Assembly (NCBI GenBank): GCA_017478225.1
Contig: JAFVDX010000001.1
Span: 62,001 to 126,000, forward strand
Direction of reading: 5' to 3'
Length of the DNA: 64,000 bases
From: Paludibacteraceae bacterium
Lineage (GTDB): Bacteria > Bacteroidota > Bacteroidia > Bacteroidales > Paludibacteraceae
Made by a program: the position numbers and the translations under genes. Positions 1 to 8,600 of this stretch are shown piece after piece. Within the stretch, counting starts at the first letter, position 1. Each line of letters opens with the position of its first letter. The notes below the pieces were generated by a model. The model searched no databases. It saw only the letters and a program-made list of their open reading frames with translations, and was not told the origin of the DNA.

Positions 1-39
1 TAGATAATTTAGAAGAAATTAACAAACAAAAATAAGATT

Positions 40-636
40 ATGATAAAGAAAAATCAGATTGTGAAATTGGTATATGATATGTATGTCAGTGCCGATGAAA
101 TAGGTAAAGAGACCTTGTTGGAAACCACAACCGGCAAGCACCCGCTTGTATATTGTCATGGAGTTGGTATGATGTTGCCGGCATTTGAGCAAGCGCTTCA
201 AGATAAGGATAAAGATGACGATTTCGACTTCCGTCTTAAAGCCTCACAAGCCTACGGAGAGTATGACCCGGAAGCAGTACTCACTCTTGACAAAGAGTTG
301 TTTGAAATTGATGGCAAGTTTGACGACAAAAGGGTATATGAAGGCGCCATTGTTCCTATGACCACCACTGACGGACAAATAGTCAGAGCACAAGTGGTAG
401 AAATAACCAACGAAAAAGTAACCATCGACCTCAACCACCCATTAGCAGGCGAGGACTTACATTTCATAGGGAAAATCATTGATATTCATGACGGTAGCAA
501 AGAAGAAATCGACCAACTGCTTCATCCTCAATGTGGTGGATGCGGTGGAGGTAAATGCGGCAATGGCTGTGGAGATGATTATCAGGGCGGCTGCGAAGGC
601 AATTGCCAAAACGGATGCGGCAACTGCTGCGAATAA
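40..636 (+). CDS. slyD: SlyD-like FKBP-type peptidyl-prolyl isomerase
   Basis: A 198-residue FKBP-type prolyl cis-trans isomerase of the SlyD class, a cytosolic folding helper that in characterised relatives also binds metals. The N-terminal part carries the split FKBP fold. The NHPLAGEDLHF stretch near residues 132-142 follows the insert-in-flap domain and is the SlyD hallmark. The last ~37 residues are a Gly/Cys/Asn tail with nine cysteines, compatible with Ni/Zn binding as in SlyD tails, though richer in Cys than in His. No signal peptide is seen. The start follows an A-rich stretch and matches the usual SlyD N-terminus. It appears monocistronic; pnp downstream has its own promoter. Confidence 0.88.
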   Translation: MIKKNQIVKLVYDMYVSADEIGKETLLETTTGKHPLVYCHGVGMMLPAFEQALQDKDKDDDFDFRLKASQAYGEYDPEAVLTLDKELFEIDGKFDDKRVYEGAIVPMTTTDGQIVRAQVVEITNEKVTIDLNHPLAGEDLHFIGKIIDIHDGSKEEIDQLLHPQCGGCGGGKCGNGCGDDYQGGCEGNCQNGCGNCCE

Positions 637-709
637 TATAAAACCAGCTAAAGGGTATCAACCAATTATACTATTCCATTTCTACTAATTATGCGTATTT
701 AACGATTTC

Positions 710-761
710 CGCTCTGCGAGCGATGTCGAATCAGATTCGACATAACAGAAGAAAGTTTTTT
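710..761 (+). terminator. candidate terminator region after the SlyD-like gene
   Basis: Two adjacent hairpins sit in the 314-bp gap before pnp: CGCTC-TGC-GAGCG (710-722) and a 10-bp perfect inverted repeat ATGTCGAATC/GATTCGACAT (723-743). A T6 run follows 12 nt later (756-761). The distance to the T-run is longer than usual for an intrinsic terminator, so the call is tentative. The rest of the gap up to the pnp promoter is degenerate TTTAGAAG-type low-complexity sequence. Confidence 0.4.
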
Positions 762-822
762 AGAGGTTTAGAAGTCTTAGATATTTTAGAAGTTTGGAAA
801 GTTTAGTGCATTATAAAAACAT

Positions 823-854
823 TTTGTCCATTTAGAAAAAACTCATTATCTTTG
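823..854 (+). promoter_or_regulatory. Bacteroidota-type promoter of pnp
   Basis: TTTG (823-826), 20 bp, then TATCTTTG (847-854). This fits the -33 TTG / -7 TAnnTTTG consensus of the Bacteroidota housekeeping sigma factor. It predicts a leader of roughly 90 nt before the pnp start codon. Confidence 0.75.
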
Positions 855-884
855 CACGATTTTTCGAGTCATTAGTATTAACCC

Positions 885-930
885 GTTTGGCAATGTCGAA
901 ATTGGAAGTAAATCGCTCCCAATGCCAAAC
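885..930 (+). promoter_or_regulatory. hairpin in the pnp 5' leader
   Basis: GTTTGGCA (885-892) pairs perfectly with TGCCAAAC (923-930), closing a 30-nt loop region ~20 nt upstream of the pnp start. In enterobacteria a structured pnp leader mediates autoregulation by RNase III and PNPase. Whether this hairpin does the same is inference. Confidence 0.4.
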
Positions 931-950
931 AAAAAACACACATTAAATTT

Positions 951-3242
951 ATGAATATCGTACAGAAAACCATCACATTACCTGATGGTCGTGAGATTAA
1001 ACTCGAGACCGGTAAATTGGCCAAGCAAGCCGATGGTGCAGTGATGGTTACTCTCGGCAACACTACAGTGCTTGCCACCGTTTGTTCGGCAAAAGATGCC
1101 GTACCGGGCACTGATTTCATGCCCCTCACAGTTGAATACAAAGAGAAATTTGCAAGTATGGGACGCTTCCCCGGCGGTTTTACTCGCCGCGAAGGCAAGG
1201 CTTCGGACTACGAAATCTTGATAGCACGCCTTATCGACCGTGCATTGCGTCCTTTGTTCCCAAGTAATTATCACGCAGAGACATTCGTTAATGTTACTCT
1301 CTATAGTGCAGACGGGGTGGATATGCCTGAGTCAATTGCAGGTCTTGCGGCATCTGCGGCTCTCACATGCTCTGATATACCTTTTGAAGGTCCAATTTCA
1401 GAAGTACGCGTGGCACGAGTAGATGGTGAGTTTGTCATCAATCCTACTTTTGAGCAATGCGAAAAAGCCGACATTGAACTGGTAGTTGCTGCCACATTAG
1501 ATAATATCATGATGGTAGAAGGCGAGATGAAAGAGGTTAGCGAGGCAGAGATGCTCGATGCTATTCGCGCTGCTCACGAGGCTATCAAACCCCAATGCCA
1601 GGCACAATTAGAGATGATGGAAGCATACGGCAAGACCGTAAAACGCGAGTATTGCCACGAAGAAAACGACGAAGAGTTGCGTCAGGCAGTGCATGATGCA
1701 TGCTATCAGAAAGCATACGAACAGGCCACCTCGGCTGACACCGACAAACACCACCGCGAAGAGATGTTCACCCAAATCAGAGAAGACTTCAAAGCACAAT
1801 TCTCAGAAGAAGAATTGGAGACTAAGGCTGCTCTTATCGACCGTTATTATCATGATGTAGAGAAAGAGGCTATGCGTCGCGCTGTTTTGGACGAAGGCAA
1901 GCGCTTGGATGGCAGAAAAACCACAGAAATCCGTCCTATCTGGTGCGAGGTTAGTCCATTGTCAGGACCTCACGGAAGTAGTATCTTCACCCGTGGCGAG
2001 ACCCAATCGCTCTCCACTGTTACCCTCGGCACAAAACGCGACGAAAAAATGGTGGACGAGGCTATAGTGCAAAAATACGAGCGTTTCTTGCTGCATTATA
2101 ATTTCCCGCCTTTTGCAACAGGCGAAGCAAAGGCTGCGCGAGGCGTCGGCCGCAGAGAAATCGGTCATGGCAACTTGGCCTTGCGCGCGCTCAAACCCAT
2201 CATCCCTGATAATTATCCTTACTGCGTGCGCGTAGTGAGCGATATCTTGGAGTCGAATGGTTCCAGTTCGATGGCTACCGTTTGTGCAGGCACATTGGCT
2301 CTGATGGACGCAGGTGTACCTATCAAAAAACCTGTCTCAGGTATTGCTATGGGACTTATATCTGAAAACAAAGGTACTAACTATGCAGTGCTCAGTGATA
2401 TCCTTGGCGACGAGGACCACCTTGGCGATATGGACTTTAAGACCACAGGTACACGCGACGGTCTGACTGCATGCCAGATGGATATCAAAGTAGATGGGTT
2501 GAGTTATGAGATATTAGAGAATGCTCTTCGTCAGGCTCACGAAGGTCGTATGTATATCCTCAACAAAATAGAGGAATGTATGCCTGCTCCGCGTCCTGAC
2601 CTCAAGCCACACGCTCCAAGACTTATCTCCTTCAATATACCCAAAGAACTTATTGGTGCTGTTATTGGCCCTGGTGGCAAGATCATACAAGGCATACAAG
2701 CCGACACCAATACCGTCATTTCTATTGACGAAGTGGACGATTATGGAGTTGTTGAAATTGCATCTAACAACAAAGATAATCTTGACGCTGCATACGCTAA
2801 GATTCGCGCTATAGTGGCACTGCCTGAGGTAGGCGAGACTTATGCAGCCACAGTCAAGAGCATCATGCCATACGGTTGCTTCGTAGAATTTATGCCGGGC
2901 AAAGAAGGTCTGTTGCATATCTCAGAACTCGATTGGAAACGCTTTGAGACTATGGAAGAAACGGGCATCAAAGAAGGCGATGTTATCAATGTCAAGTTGC
3001 TTGAGATTGACGAGAAGACCGGCAAGTTCAAACTCTCTGCTCGTGTTTTGAAAGAGAAGCCCGAAGGGTATCAAGAGCCTGAACGCCGTGAGCGTCCTCA
3101 GCGCGGAGAGCGTCCACAGCGCCCACAACGCGAAGGCAACCGCGAAGGACATAGTTATCCTCGTCATGACGAGCGTTTTGGACACGAAACGCGTCGCCCA
3201 CGCGACCCCGAATCAGACGGAGCAAGACTGAGAAGGGAATAA
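951..3242 (+). CDS. pnp: polyribonucleotide nucleotidyltransferase (PNPase)
   Basis: PNPase is a phosphorolytic 3'-5' exoribonuclease acting in mRNA decay. The 763-residue product has two RNase PH-like halves (about 1-210 and 310-540) separated by an alpha-helical linker. A KH domain follows, with the GPGGK loop near residue 570, then an S1 domain near 625-695 (motif YGCFVEF). After S1 comes a ~65-residue tail rich in Arg, Glu, Pro, Gln and Gly with repeated 'RPQR' and 'GERPQR' units; this makes the protein longer than the usual ~710 residues. The tail is probably disordered and could bind RNA or partners. A hairpin terminator follows at once. Confidence 0.97.
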   Translation: MNIVQKTITLPDGREIKLETGKLAKQADGAVMVTLGNTTVLATVCSAKDAVPGTDFMPLTVEYKEKFASMGRFPGGFTRREGKASDYEILIARLIDRALRPLFPSNYHAETFVNVTLYSADGVDMPESIAGLAASAALTCSDIPFEGPISEVRVARVDGEFVINPTFEQCEKADIELVVAATLDNIMMVEGEMKEVSEAEMLDAIRAAHEAIKPQCQAQLEMMEAYGKTVKREYCHEENDEELRQAVHDACYQKAYEQATSADTDKHHREEMFTQIREDFKAQFSEEELETKAALIDRYYHDVEKEAMRRAVLDEGKRLDGRKTTEIRPIWCEVSPLSGPHGSSIFTRGETQSLSTVTLGTKRDEKMVDEAIVQKYERFLLHYNFPPFATGEAKAARGVGRREIGHGNLALRALKPIIPDNYPYCVRVVSDILESNGSSSMATVCAGTLALMDAGVPIKKPVSGIAMGLISENKGTNYAVLSDILGDEDHLGDMDFKTTGTRDGLTACQMDIKVDGLSYEILENALRQAHEGRMYILNKIEECMPAPRPDLKPHAPRLISFNIPKELIGAVIGPGGKIIQGIQADTNTVISIDEVDDYGVVEIASNNKDNLDAAYAKIRAIVALPEVGETYAATVKSIMPYGCFVEFMPGKEGLLHISELDWKRFETMEETGIKEGDVINVKLLEIDEKTGKFKLSARVLKEKPEGYQEPERRERPQRGERPQRPQREGNREGHSYPRHDERFGHETRRPRDPESDGARLRRE

Positions 3243-3250
3243 TAATATCC

Positions 3251-3282
3251 AAAGAGAGCATAGAACAAGACATGCTCTCTTT
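3251..3282 (+). terminator. intrinsic terminator of pnp
   Basis: An 11-bp perfect inverted repeat, AAAGAGAGCAT (3251-3261) and ATGCTCTCTTT (3272-3282), with a 10-nt loop and T-rich sequence on its 3' side, starting 8 nt after the pnp stop codon. Confidence 0.85.
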
Positions 3283-3352
3283 ATTTTACTGAATCAGTCT
3301 TTGGATTTTTCGACACAATTATAAATAACATAAATCAAAAATACTAAAAATC

Positions 3353-3952
3353 ATGAAAACAAGTACTAAAATTTGGATGTGCCTTGGTGGAATAGCCCTT
3401 GTGGCTTTAGGTGTGTTATGCATCATTTATCCGGGCAGCACTATCGTTTCGTTAGCATGGGCATTCGGACTTATGCTTATAGTTTCCGGCTGCAGCACTT
3501 TTGGTGTATGGGCCACTTTACGCAGAATCAATCCCTTTAGCGGACTGACTTTTCTTGCAGGTATTCTTCAAGTACTACTCGGTATAGTACTGATTATCAA
3601 CCCCGCTCCTTTGGCTGTTGCACTGCCGTTTATATTTGCTTTTTGGGTGATGTACGAAGGTATCAATTTGCTTATGGATTCTTTCAACTATAAGCGTCTT
3701 GGTTGGAAACGCTGGTGGGTACTATGCTTACTGGGCGTACTTATCATCTGCGCCGGATTTTACGGCATGTTCTATGACCCCGCAGCATCAGCAAAAACTA
3801 TAGCATGGCTCGTGGGATTGGGTATTATCTTCGATGGAATCGGCTACTGGGCTAAAGTGGCCGCTATAAACCATGTAGAGAAAAAACTCAATAACATTGC
3901 TAAACACATCAATCAAGTGATTGATATAGAAGATGTAGAAGAAATCAAATAA
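3353..3952 (+). CDS. HdeD-like (DUF308) integral membrane protein
   Basis: A 199-residue membrane protein with about six hydrophobic helices arranged as three hairpins: residues ~8-50, ~62-105 and ~118-165. The Trp/Gly-rich turns (for example RWWVLCLLGVLIICAG) are typical of the HdeD/DUF308 family. HdeD in E. coli contributes to acid resistance at high cell density; the molecular role of most relatives is unknown. The C-terminal ~30 residues are hydrophilic and probably cytosolic. The gene stands alone between two terminators. Family assignment is good, function is not established. Confidence 0.75.
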   Translation: MKTSTKIWMCLGGIALVALGVLCIIYPGSTIVSLAWAFGLMLIVSGCSTFGVWATLRRINPFSGLTFLAGILQVLLGIVLIINPAPLAVALPFIFAFWVMYEGINLLMDSFNYKRLGWKRWWVLCLLGVLIICAGFYGMFYDPAASAKTIAWLVGLGIIFDGIGYWAKVAAINHVEKKLNNIAKHINQVIDIEDVEEIK

Positions 3953-3994
3953 TCTGTTCTTAACTGCATCGTAAGTAGTCTGCTTACATTATAT

Positions 3995-4034
3995 AATAAG
4001 TCCCGATAGGTTTATTTATCTACCGGGACTTATT
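3995..4034 (+). terminator. intrinsic terminator after the HdeD-like gene
   Basis: Arms AATAAGTCCCGATAG (3995-4009) and CTACCGGGACTTATT (4020-4034) pair with one mismatch around a 10-nt loop, followed by TTATC. It lies 42 nt after the stop codon. Confidence 0.8.
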
Positions 4035-4146
4035 TTATCACTACTCATATCAGCACTTATTATAATGTATCGTCATCCGCAGAACCATTCGTCAATCTAT
4101 TTCAACTATTAAACAGAAATATACTACAGTCTGGTAAAACAATATA

Positions 4147-4176
4147 TTGGTATATGAGATAAAGTTTGTAAATTTG
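4147..4176 (+). promoter_or_regulatory. Bacteroidota-type promoter of the small exported protein gene
   Basis: TTG (4147-4149), 19 bp, TAAATTTG (4169-4176). It predicts a ~95-nt leader containing short repeated GCACAC/TGCACA stretches before the start at 4275. The rest of the 322-bp gap 3953-4274 holds only the terminator above and unremarkable AT-rich DNA. Confidence 0.65.
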
Positions 4177-4274
4177 CGAGTTGTAATGTGCATACCTGCG
4201 CTAAAGCACACACGAGGCGTAGATTAAAGGTAGCCACACACTGCCATGCACAAAAACGCTAACCTGCACACAAA

Positions 4275-4715
4275 ATGAAAAACACTATCAGGCAAATGAT
4301 GGCGGCATTATGCTTATTTGTAGCATTATGCGCAAACGCCAATGAAAACAGTTTCGTGGGAATCTCCACGAGTCAGAATCCTATCTATACAATTTCGTCT
4401 AAATCGGTTCGTAGCACTAATAACAACAATGGTGTTACGAGTGGTGCTTTGGTACTTCCTAAAATGAGTTCTTTGGGAGGTAGCATGTATAGTGCACCTG
4501 TCACTATTCCTTTTTCTGAGAACATACAGTTGGCGGAACCAAACATGTCTTCAAATAATGCTGTCGTTCGTCCGTGGCGTGAGGGGGCTGCCGGTTCACA
4601 CGATGACGACCCGGGCGAGGTAGCACCCATTGGTGAAGGTTGGGTAATGGCTTTGCTTGCGCTTATTATGATGGCAGTAAAAGTCTTTGAACGCCAACGC
4701 AAGAAAAAAGCATAA
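4275..4715 (+). CDS. small exported protein with PIGEGW membrane tail
   Basis: A 146-residue protein with an N-terminal signal peptide (hydrophobic ~8-22, then ANA), a Ser/Asn-rich middle, an acidic DDDPG turn (~110-114), PIGEGW at 118-123, a hydrophobic helix (~122-138) and a terminal RQRKKKA. This layout (signal peptide, linker, short motif, helix, basic end) is that of C-terminal sorting tails such as PEP-CTERM or PID-CTERM. It shares SMYS (70-73), AE-x-NM (87-91) and the PIG[DE]-Trp tail with the product of 52224-52763, so the two are homologues; both lie beside giant T9SS-type genes. Likely envelope-anchored. Function unknown; I recognise the architecture, not a named family. Confidence 0.7.
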   Translation: MKNTIRQMMAALCLFVALCANANENSFVGISTSQNPIYTISSKSVRSTNNNNGVTSGALVLPKMSSLGGSMYSAPVTIPFSENIQLAEPNMSSNNAVVRPWREGAAGSHDDDPGEVAPIGEGWVMALLALIMMAVKVFERQRKKKA

Positions 4716-4737
4716 GAATACCCATAGATATGCTTTA

Positions 4738-4781
4738 TTATTCCTGATATATATATATATGAGTGTATATATAAGGAATAT
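4738..4781 (+). terminator. AT-rich hairpin after the small exported protein gene
   Basis: ATTCCT (4740-4745) and AGGAAT (4774-4779) flank two runs of alternating AT (around 4747-4760 and 4765-4772), giving a long weak hairpin shortly after the stop codon. There is no T-run, so termination is only plausible. The following stretch up to 4868 shows nothing else. Confidence 0.35.
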
Positions 4782-4868
4782 ATTAAAGCCAAAGACGATA
4801 TTTGACAGATTGGATTTACCGCAAAACGATGCAAGACTTGGAATAAATGCGCTAATTGGCACATAAAC

Positions 4869-4899
4869 TTGCAGCTATCAAAAAATTATCGTACTTTTG
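4869..4899 (+). promoter_or_regulatory. Bacteroidota-type promoter of the frameshifted small gene
   Basis: TTG (4869-4871), 20 bp, TACTTTTG (4892-4899). A leader of ~150 nt follows before the ATG at 5054. Confidence 0.65.
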
Positions 4900-5053
4900 C
4901 AGTTGCAGGAGGTAGAGTATCATGTACTCGCCTACATACAAGAGCACGAGCTTCAGTGGGCGCCGATATTTAAGAGCGCGAGTGTCCACACTCGCAAAGG
5001 TAGAACAAATAATAATAAACTGAATCAACAACAAACAGAAAGGAAGAAAACCT

Positions 5054-5288
5054 ATGGCTACAGTAACATTAAGTTACAATCCGAGAAACAAGAATGCACA
5101 AAAGACTCTTGATTATATCTTATCATTAGGTTACTTCCATAAAGAAGAACCAGCAAAAGAAAATAACGGCTCTAAGAAAAAAACAGCAGTTCGCCCATGA
5201 TTTTCGTGAAGCCATAGAGCATGGCAAAGCTTTCAAAGAAGGAAAGATGGAATTTCGTACAATAGATGGTTTGTTGAACGAGTTATAA
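5054..5288 (+). pseudogene. small antitoxin-like gene frameshifted in an A7 tract
   Basis: The ATG at 5054 opens a 48-codon frame starting MATVTLSYNPRNKNAQ that stops at 5198-5200. Reading through the A7 run at 5177-5183 as A6 removes the stop and gives one continuous frame to the TAA at 5286-5288, about 77 residues, ending in a helical acidic segment (HDFREAIEHGKAFKEGKMEF). Small proteins with the start 'MATVTL.YN.RN..A...LDYIL.LG.F' recur in Bacteroidota, often beside RelE/ParE-like toxins; that link is from memory. No toxin gene follows. The lesion may be a sequencing error, a decayed gene or slippage-based switching. It has its own promoter. Confidence 0.6.
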
Positions 5289-5487
5289 ACGAGAATAATC
5301 GATAGTCATGGAAGAAACAACGAAAACATATTTTTTAATATACAACAAATTAAACGAATTTAGCAAATTTTCTTAGTCTAAAATCACCCAAAATTACCCA
5401 AAAAATTCTTTTTAGTTGTCATAAATTATCCTAAATCACAAAATAGAATTTTATTATCTCTTATATAGGTAACTTTTATAATTAACT

Positions 5488-5525
5488 AAAAGCGGTAAAT
5501 CCAATTAAGCGGATTTACCGCTTTT
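5488..5525 (+). terminator. strong hairpin terminator upstream of the giant gene
   Basis: Perfect 15-bp arms AAAAGCGGTAAATCC (5488-5502) and GGATTTACCGCTTTT (5511-5525), 8-nt loop, T-rich 3' side. It lies 200 nt after the frameshifted small gene and 93 nt before the giant gene. Either it ends the upstream transcript or it is an attenuator for the gene that follows. I could not find a convincing TAnnTTTG promoter between it and 5619. The preceding stretch 5289-5487 is AT-rich with no supportable gene. Confidence 0.8.
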
Positions 5526-5618
5526 ATTTTGCTATTATTAGCCAAAAAATACATTAATACTCGAAAAAAACCTCGTCAAGAGGAAAATATATAACAACGA
5601 AATTAAAACTACAAAGAT

Positions 5619-8600
5619 ATGAAAACGAATTTACTTAACTCGTCTGAATCTGAAGTGAGAAACAACAGTATATTATATGGTGTCACAGAGGGCGCTGCAT
5701 CGTCTGTCGTCTCTGCTGTATCTGTCCCGTATGTGTCCCGTAAGTCGCTCGTGAGCCGCCTTATGCGCACCGCTGCCGTAGTAATGCTACTGATGACTGT
5801 CGGCGTAGGAGATATGTGGGGCTATACATTATACTTATATACTGGTTATTTCTCTTCGTGGAACGATGGAAGTGCTGCTTTTCAGGTTTATACCAATTCA
5901 AATGAAAATTTCACCTCACTCGGCAATAATTGGTATTCTGTAGATGTCGGAACATTTTCAGGAACTGCTTATGTAAAAAGATACAACTCTGACTATAGCG
6001 AAAAATGGAATGAATTTTCGGTTTCTATTTCTTCAACAAATAATGTTGTAAGAGCAACAGATTGGAACGCAGGAGGAGCATTTAGCATGTATATAACCGG
6101 TGATAATTGGAATAGCATAGGCTCTTGGGCAACAAATAACGCCAATGGTAAAATGACCATTAGCAGCGGAACAGAGTTCAGTAAAACGTTTACCAATGTT
6201 GTTGCTTCTGCACATCAATTTAAGATTGTGGAGATGGGAACATGGGATAGAGCCATTGGTTATAGCAGTAGTCATACATGCACCAATGGTACTATTACTG
6301 ATAATAGTGGAAACATACAATTCACCCCATATATCAATACGGGAACAACTACTATCAAGTATAATGTGTCCACAGGGAAAGTGACTATCACTTGTCCGCA
6401 GATTCCAATTACACTCAGCAAGAATGGTGGCGCTGCTGACGGGTCTGCTAAGGCAGATGTAGGCAGTTCTACTCTTTCTGACTACACGGGAGTTACTCGT
6501 ACTGATTGGAACCTTACCGGCTATTGGACAGCCACAAGTGGCGGCTATCAGGTTATGAATAATGATGGCACTTTAGTCTCGTACAATTCAAATATATCAG
6601 CTTACCTGAACACAAACGGGACATGGAAGAAAACAAGTGCTACCACTCTCTATGCTCAATGGTCACAAGACCCGAGTATTGGTTCACTTACTGAAGCAAA
6701 TTCTACATCTAAGGTGTGGATAGGAGAAAATCCTACAGGTGCTCTGACATTCACCGCTACATCGAGCAATGTCAGCAGTGGGGCAAGCGTTTCGTGGTCT
6801 ATCTCAGATGCGTCAAGCGGAACATTCACTCAGACAGCAAGCAGTTATAGTGGAGCAACCTGGACCTATACACCTGCTTCCACCGGCAGCAAGACTATTA
6901 CGGTGACAATGAGTGTTGGCGGTACTGATTACACCAAGACATATAATCTGACCGTTTATGAACGCTGGAATATATATGTGCAAAACAACTGCAACTGGGC
7001 AAACGGCGTTAATTACTATACCTATGGCAACGGAGAAAATGCTGCATGGCCCGGTGTATGTGGAACCGACACCGGCTGCGAGGTATATCAAGGCACATGG
7101 TATAAGGTAACTCTTGACTCTTATTATACCAATTTCATTTTAAACAATGGCAATGCAGGAGAGCAATCTGAAAACCTTTCCATGAGCAAGTCAACTTATA
7201 CAGCCGGAACATTTTGGTATTTTAATTATCATGAACAACGCGACGGAAAAAAGTATTATTATTTGACCAATAACACCTCTCTTGCAGCTCCGACGGTAAC
7301 TCTCGACACAGGCGATGATGCAAGTTACATGGTCAACACCAATCAGATTTTCGTCACCGGACATATCACCAACTATGGTGGCGATGGCAGTGCTGCAAAA
7401 GACATGCTTGAGGTTGGTTTTAAGATAGGCGACACAGAATACCCCATGACTTGTAAAGAAGGGGATAATGCTGCATATTTCTGGGGCTATATAACCGGTT
7501 TGACAGCGGATACATCATATACAGTCAAAGCATACGCTAAGAATATAGCAGGGACAGGAGTCAGTTCAAACTCAAAGTCAATTACAACTCGTTCCACCGG
7601 TACTACTACCATTAAGGTTCGTAGTGCTTTGGCGCGCACCGCTCCTAAGATTTACGCATGGACAGGTGAAGCGAGTTGCAATGGCACAAAGCAAGAAAAT
7701 GCGACAGCCCCAGGTACAACCATGACATTAGCAGCAACAGGTACGGTATATAAATGGTACACCTATGACCTGCCTAACACCTACAATAAGTTCTACATAA
7801 GTGAAGGAACAAGTGCAACACAGACCGATAATTTCGACAATCCATTTGAGGAAACATGCTATTGGTATGCTCCGACAGAGAATAACACAGATGGTCATAA
7901 ACGCATGGGCACAATGATATGTCCGTCGTTTGAACCACAACTGATGATTGACGACGGCCAAAATGGTTCCTTTAAATTTGAAGATATGTCTCTTACCACA
8001 GGTACTGCCGCAAAAAGTATGACGCTGACAGGTGGCAAGACCTACCGCTTCAAGATTATTTATCAAGGTGAGTACTTCTCAAAGAACTCTACATCACTCA
8101 GTTGCGCTACTCGCGAGGTAGCAGCATTGAACGCTTCCGATGAAGACAACCTTACGCTGCGCGTGGACTTCACAGGCACATATACTTTCAACTTCAACAC
8201 AACATCCAAGAAGCTTGAAATTACTTTCCCAACCATCAATAAACTCCTGTTTTACGATGGTGAAGGGAACTTAACCAATGACTATGACTTTGGAACTCCT
8301 ACAAGCAATACTTATTCCAAGACAATAGAAAATATGACAGCAAACACCACCTATCAATTTATGGTGGTATACAACTGCAACTTCTACTGCTTCAAGACCG
8401 GTTCACCTGCAGCACGCGCTAATAACCCAAGCAACCCTGTTACTGCATACAATTGCGACAATCCATGGAGCATGTATGCCAACGAATCGGGCACACAAAA
8501 TTGCTATATGACTACCACGCTTGCAGGCGACTACACCTTCTCTTTCAATTCAAACACTTCAAAACTGACAATACAATACCCACAGAATATCATATTATCA

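Noticed and set aside
4740..4780. Alternating AT run as a microsatellite or origin element
   Set aside because: Short, flanked by complementary ATTCCT/AGGAAT and placed just after a stop codon; a weak hairpin explains it better.
5309..5377. A 22-codon frame (MEETTKTYF...) after the frameshifted small gene, considered as a toxin remnant
   Set aside because: Too short, AT-rich, no recognisable toxin motif.
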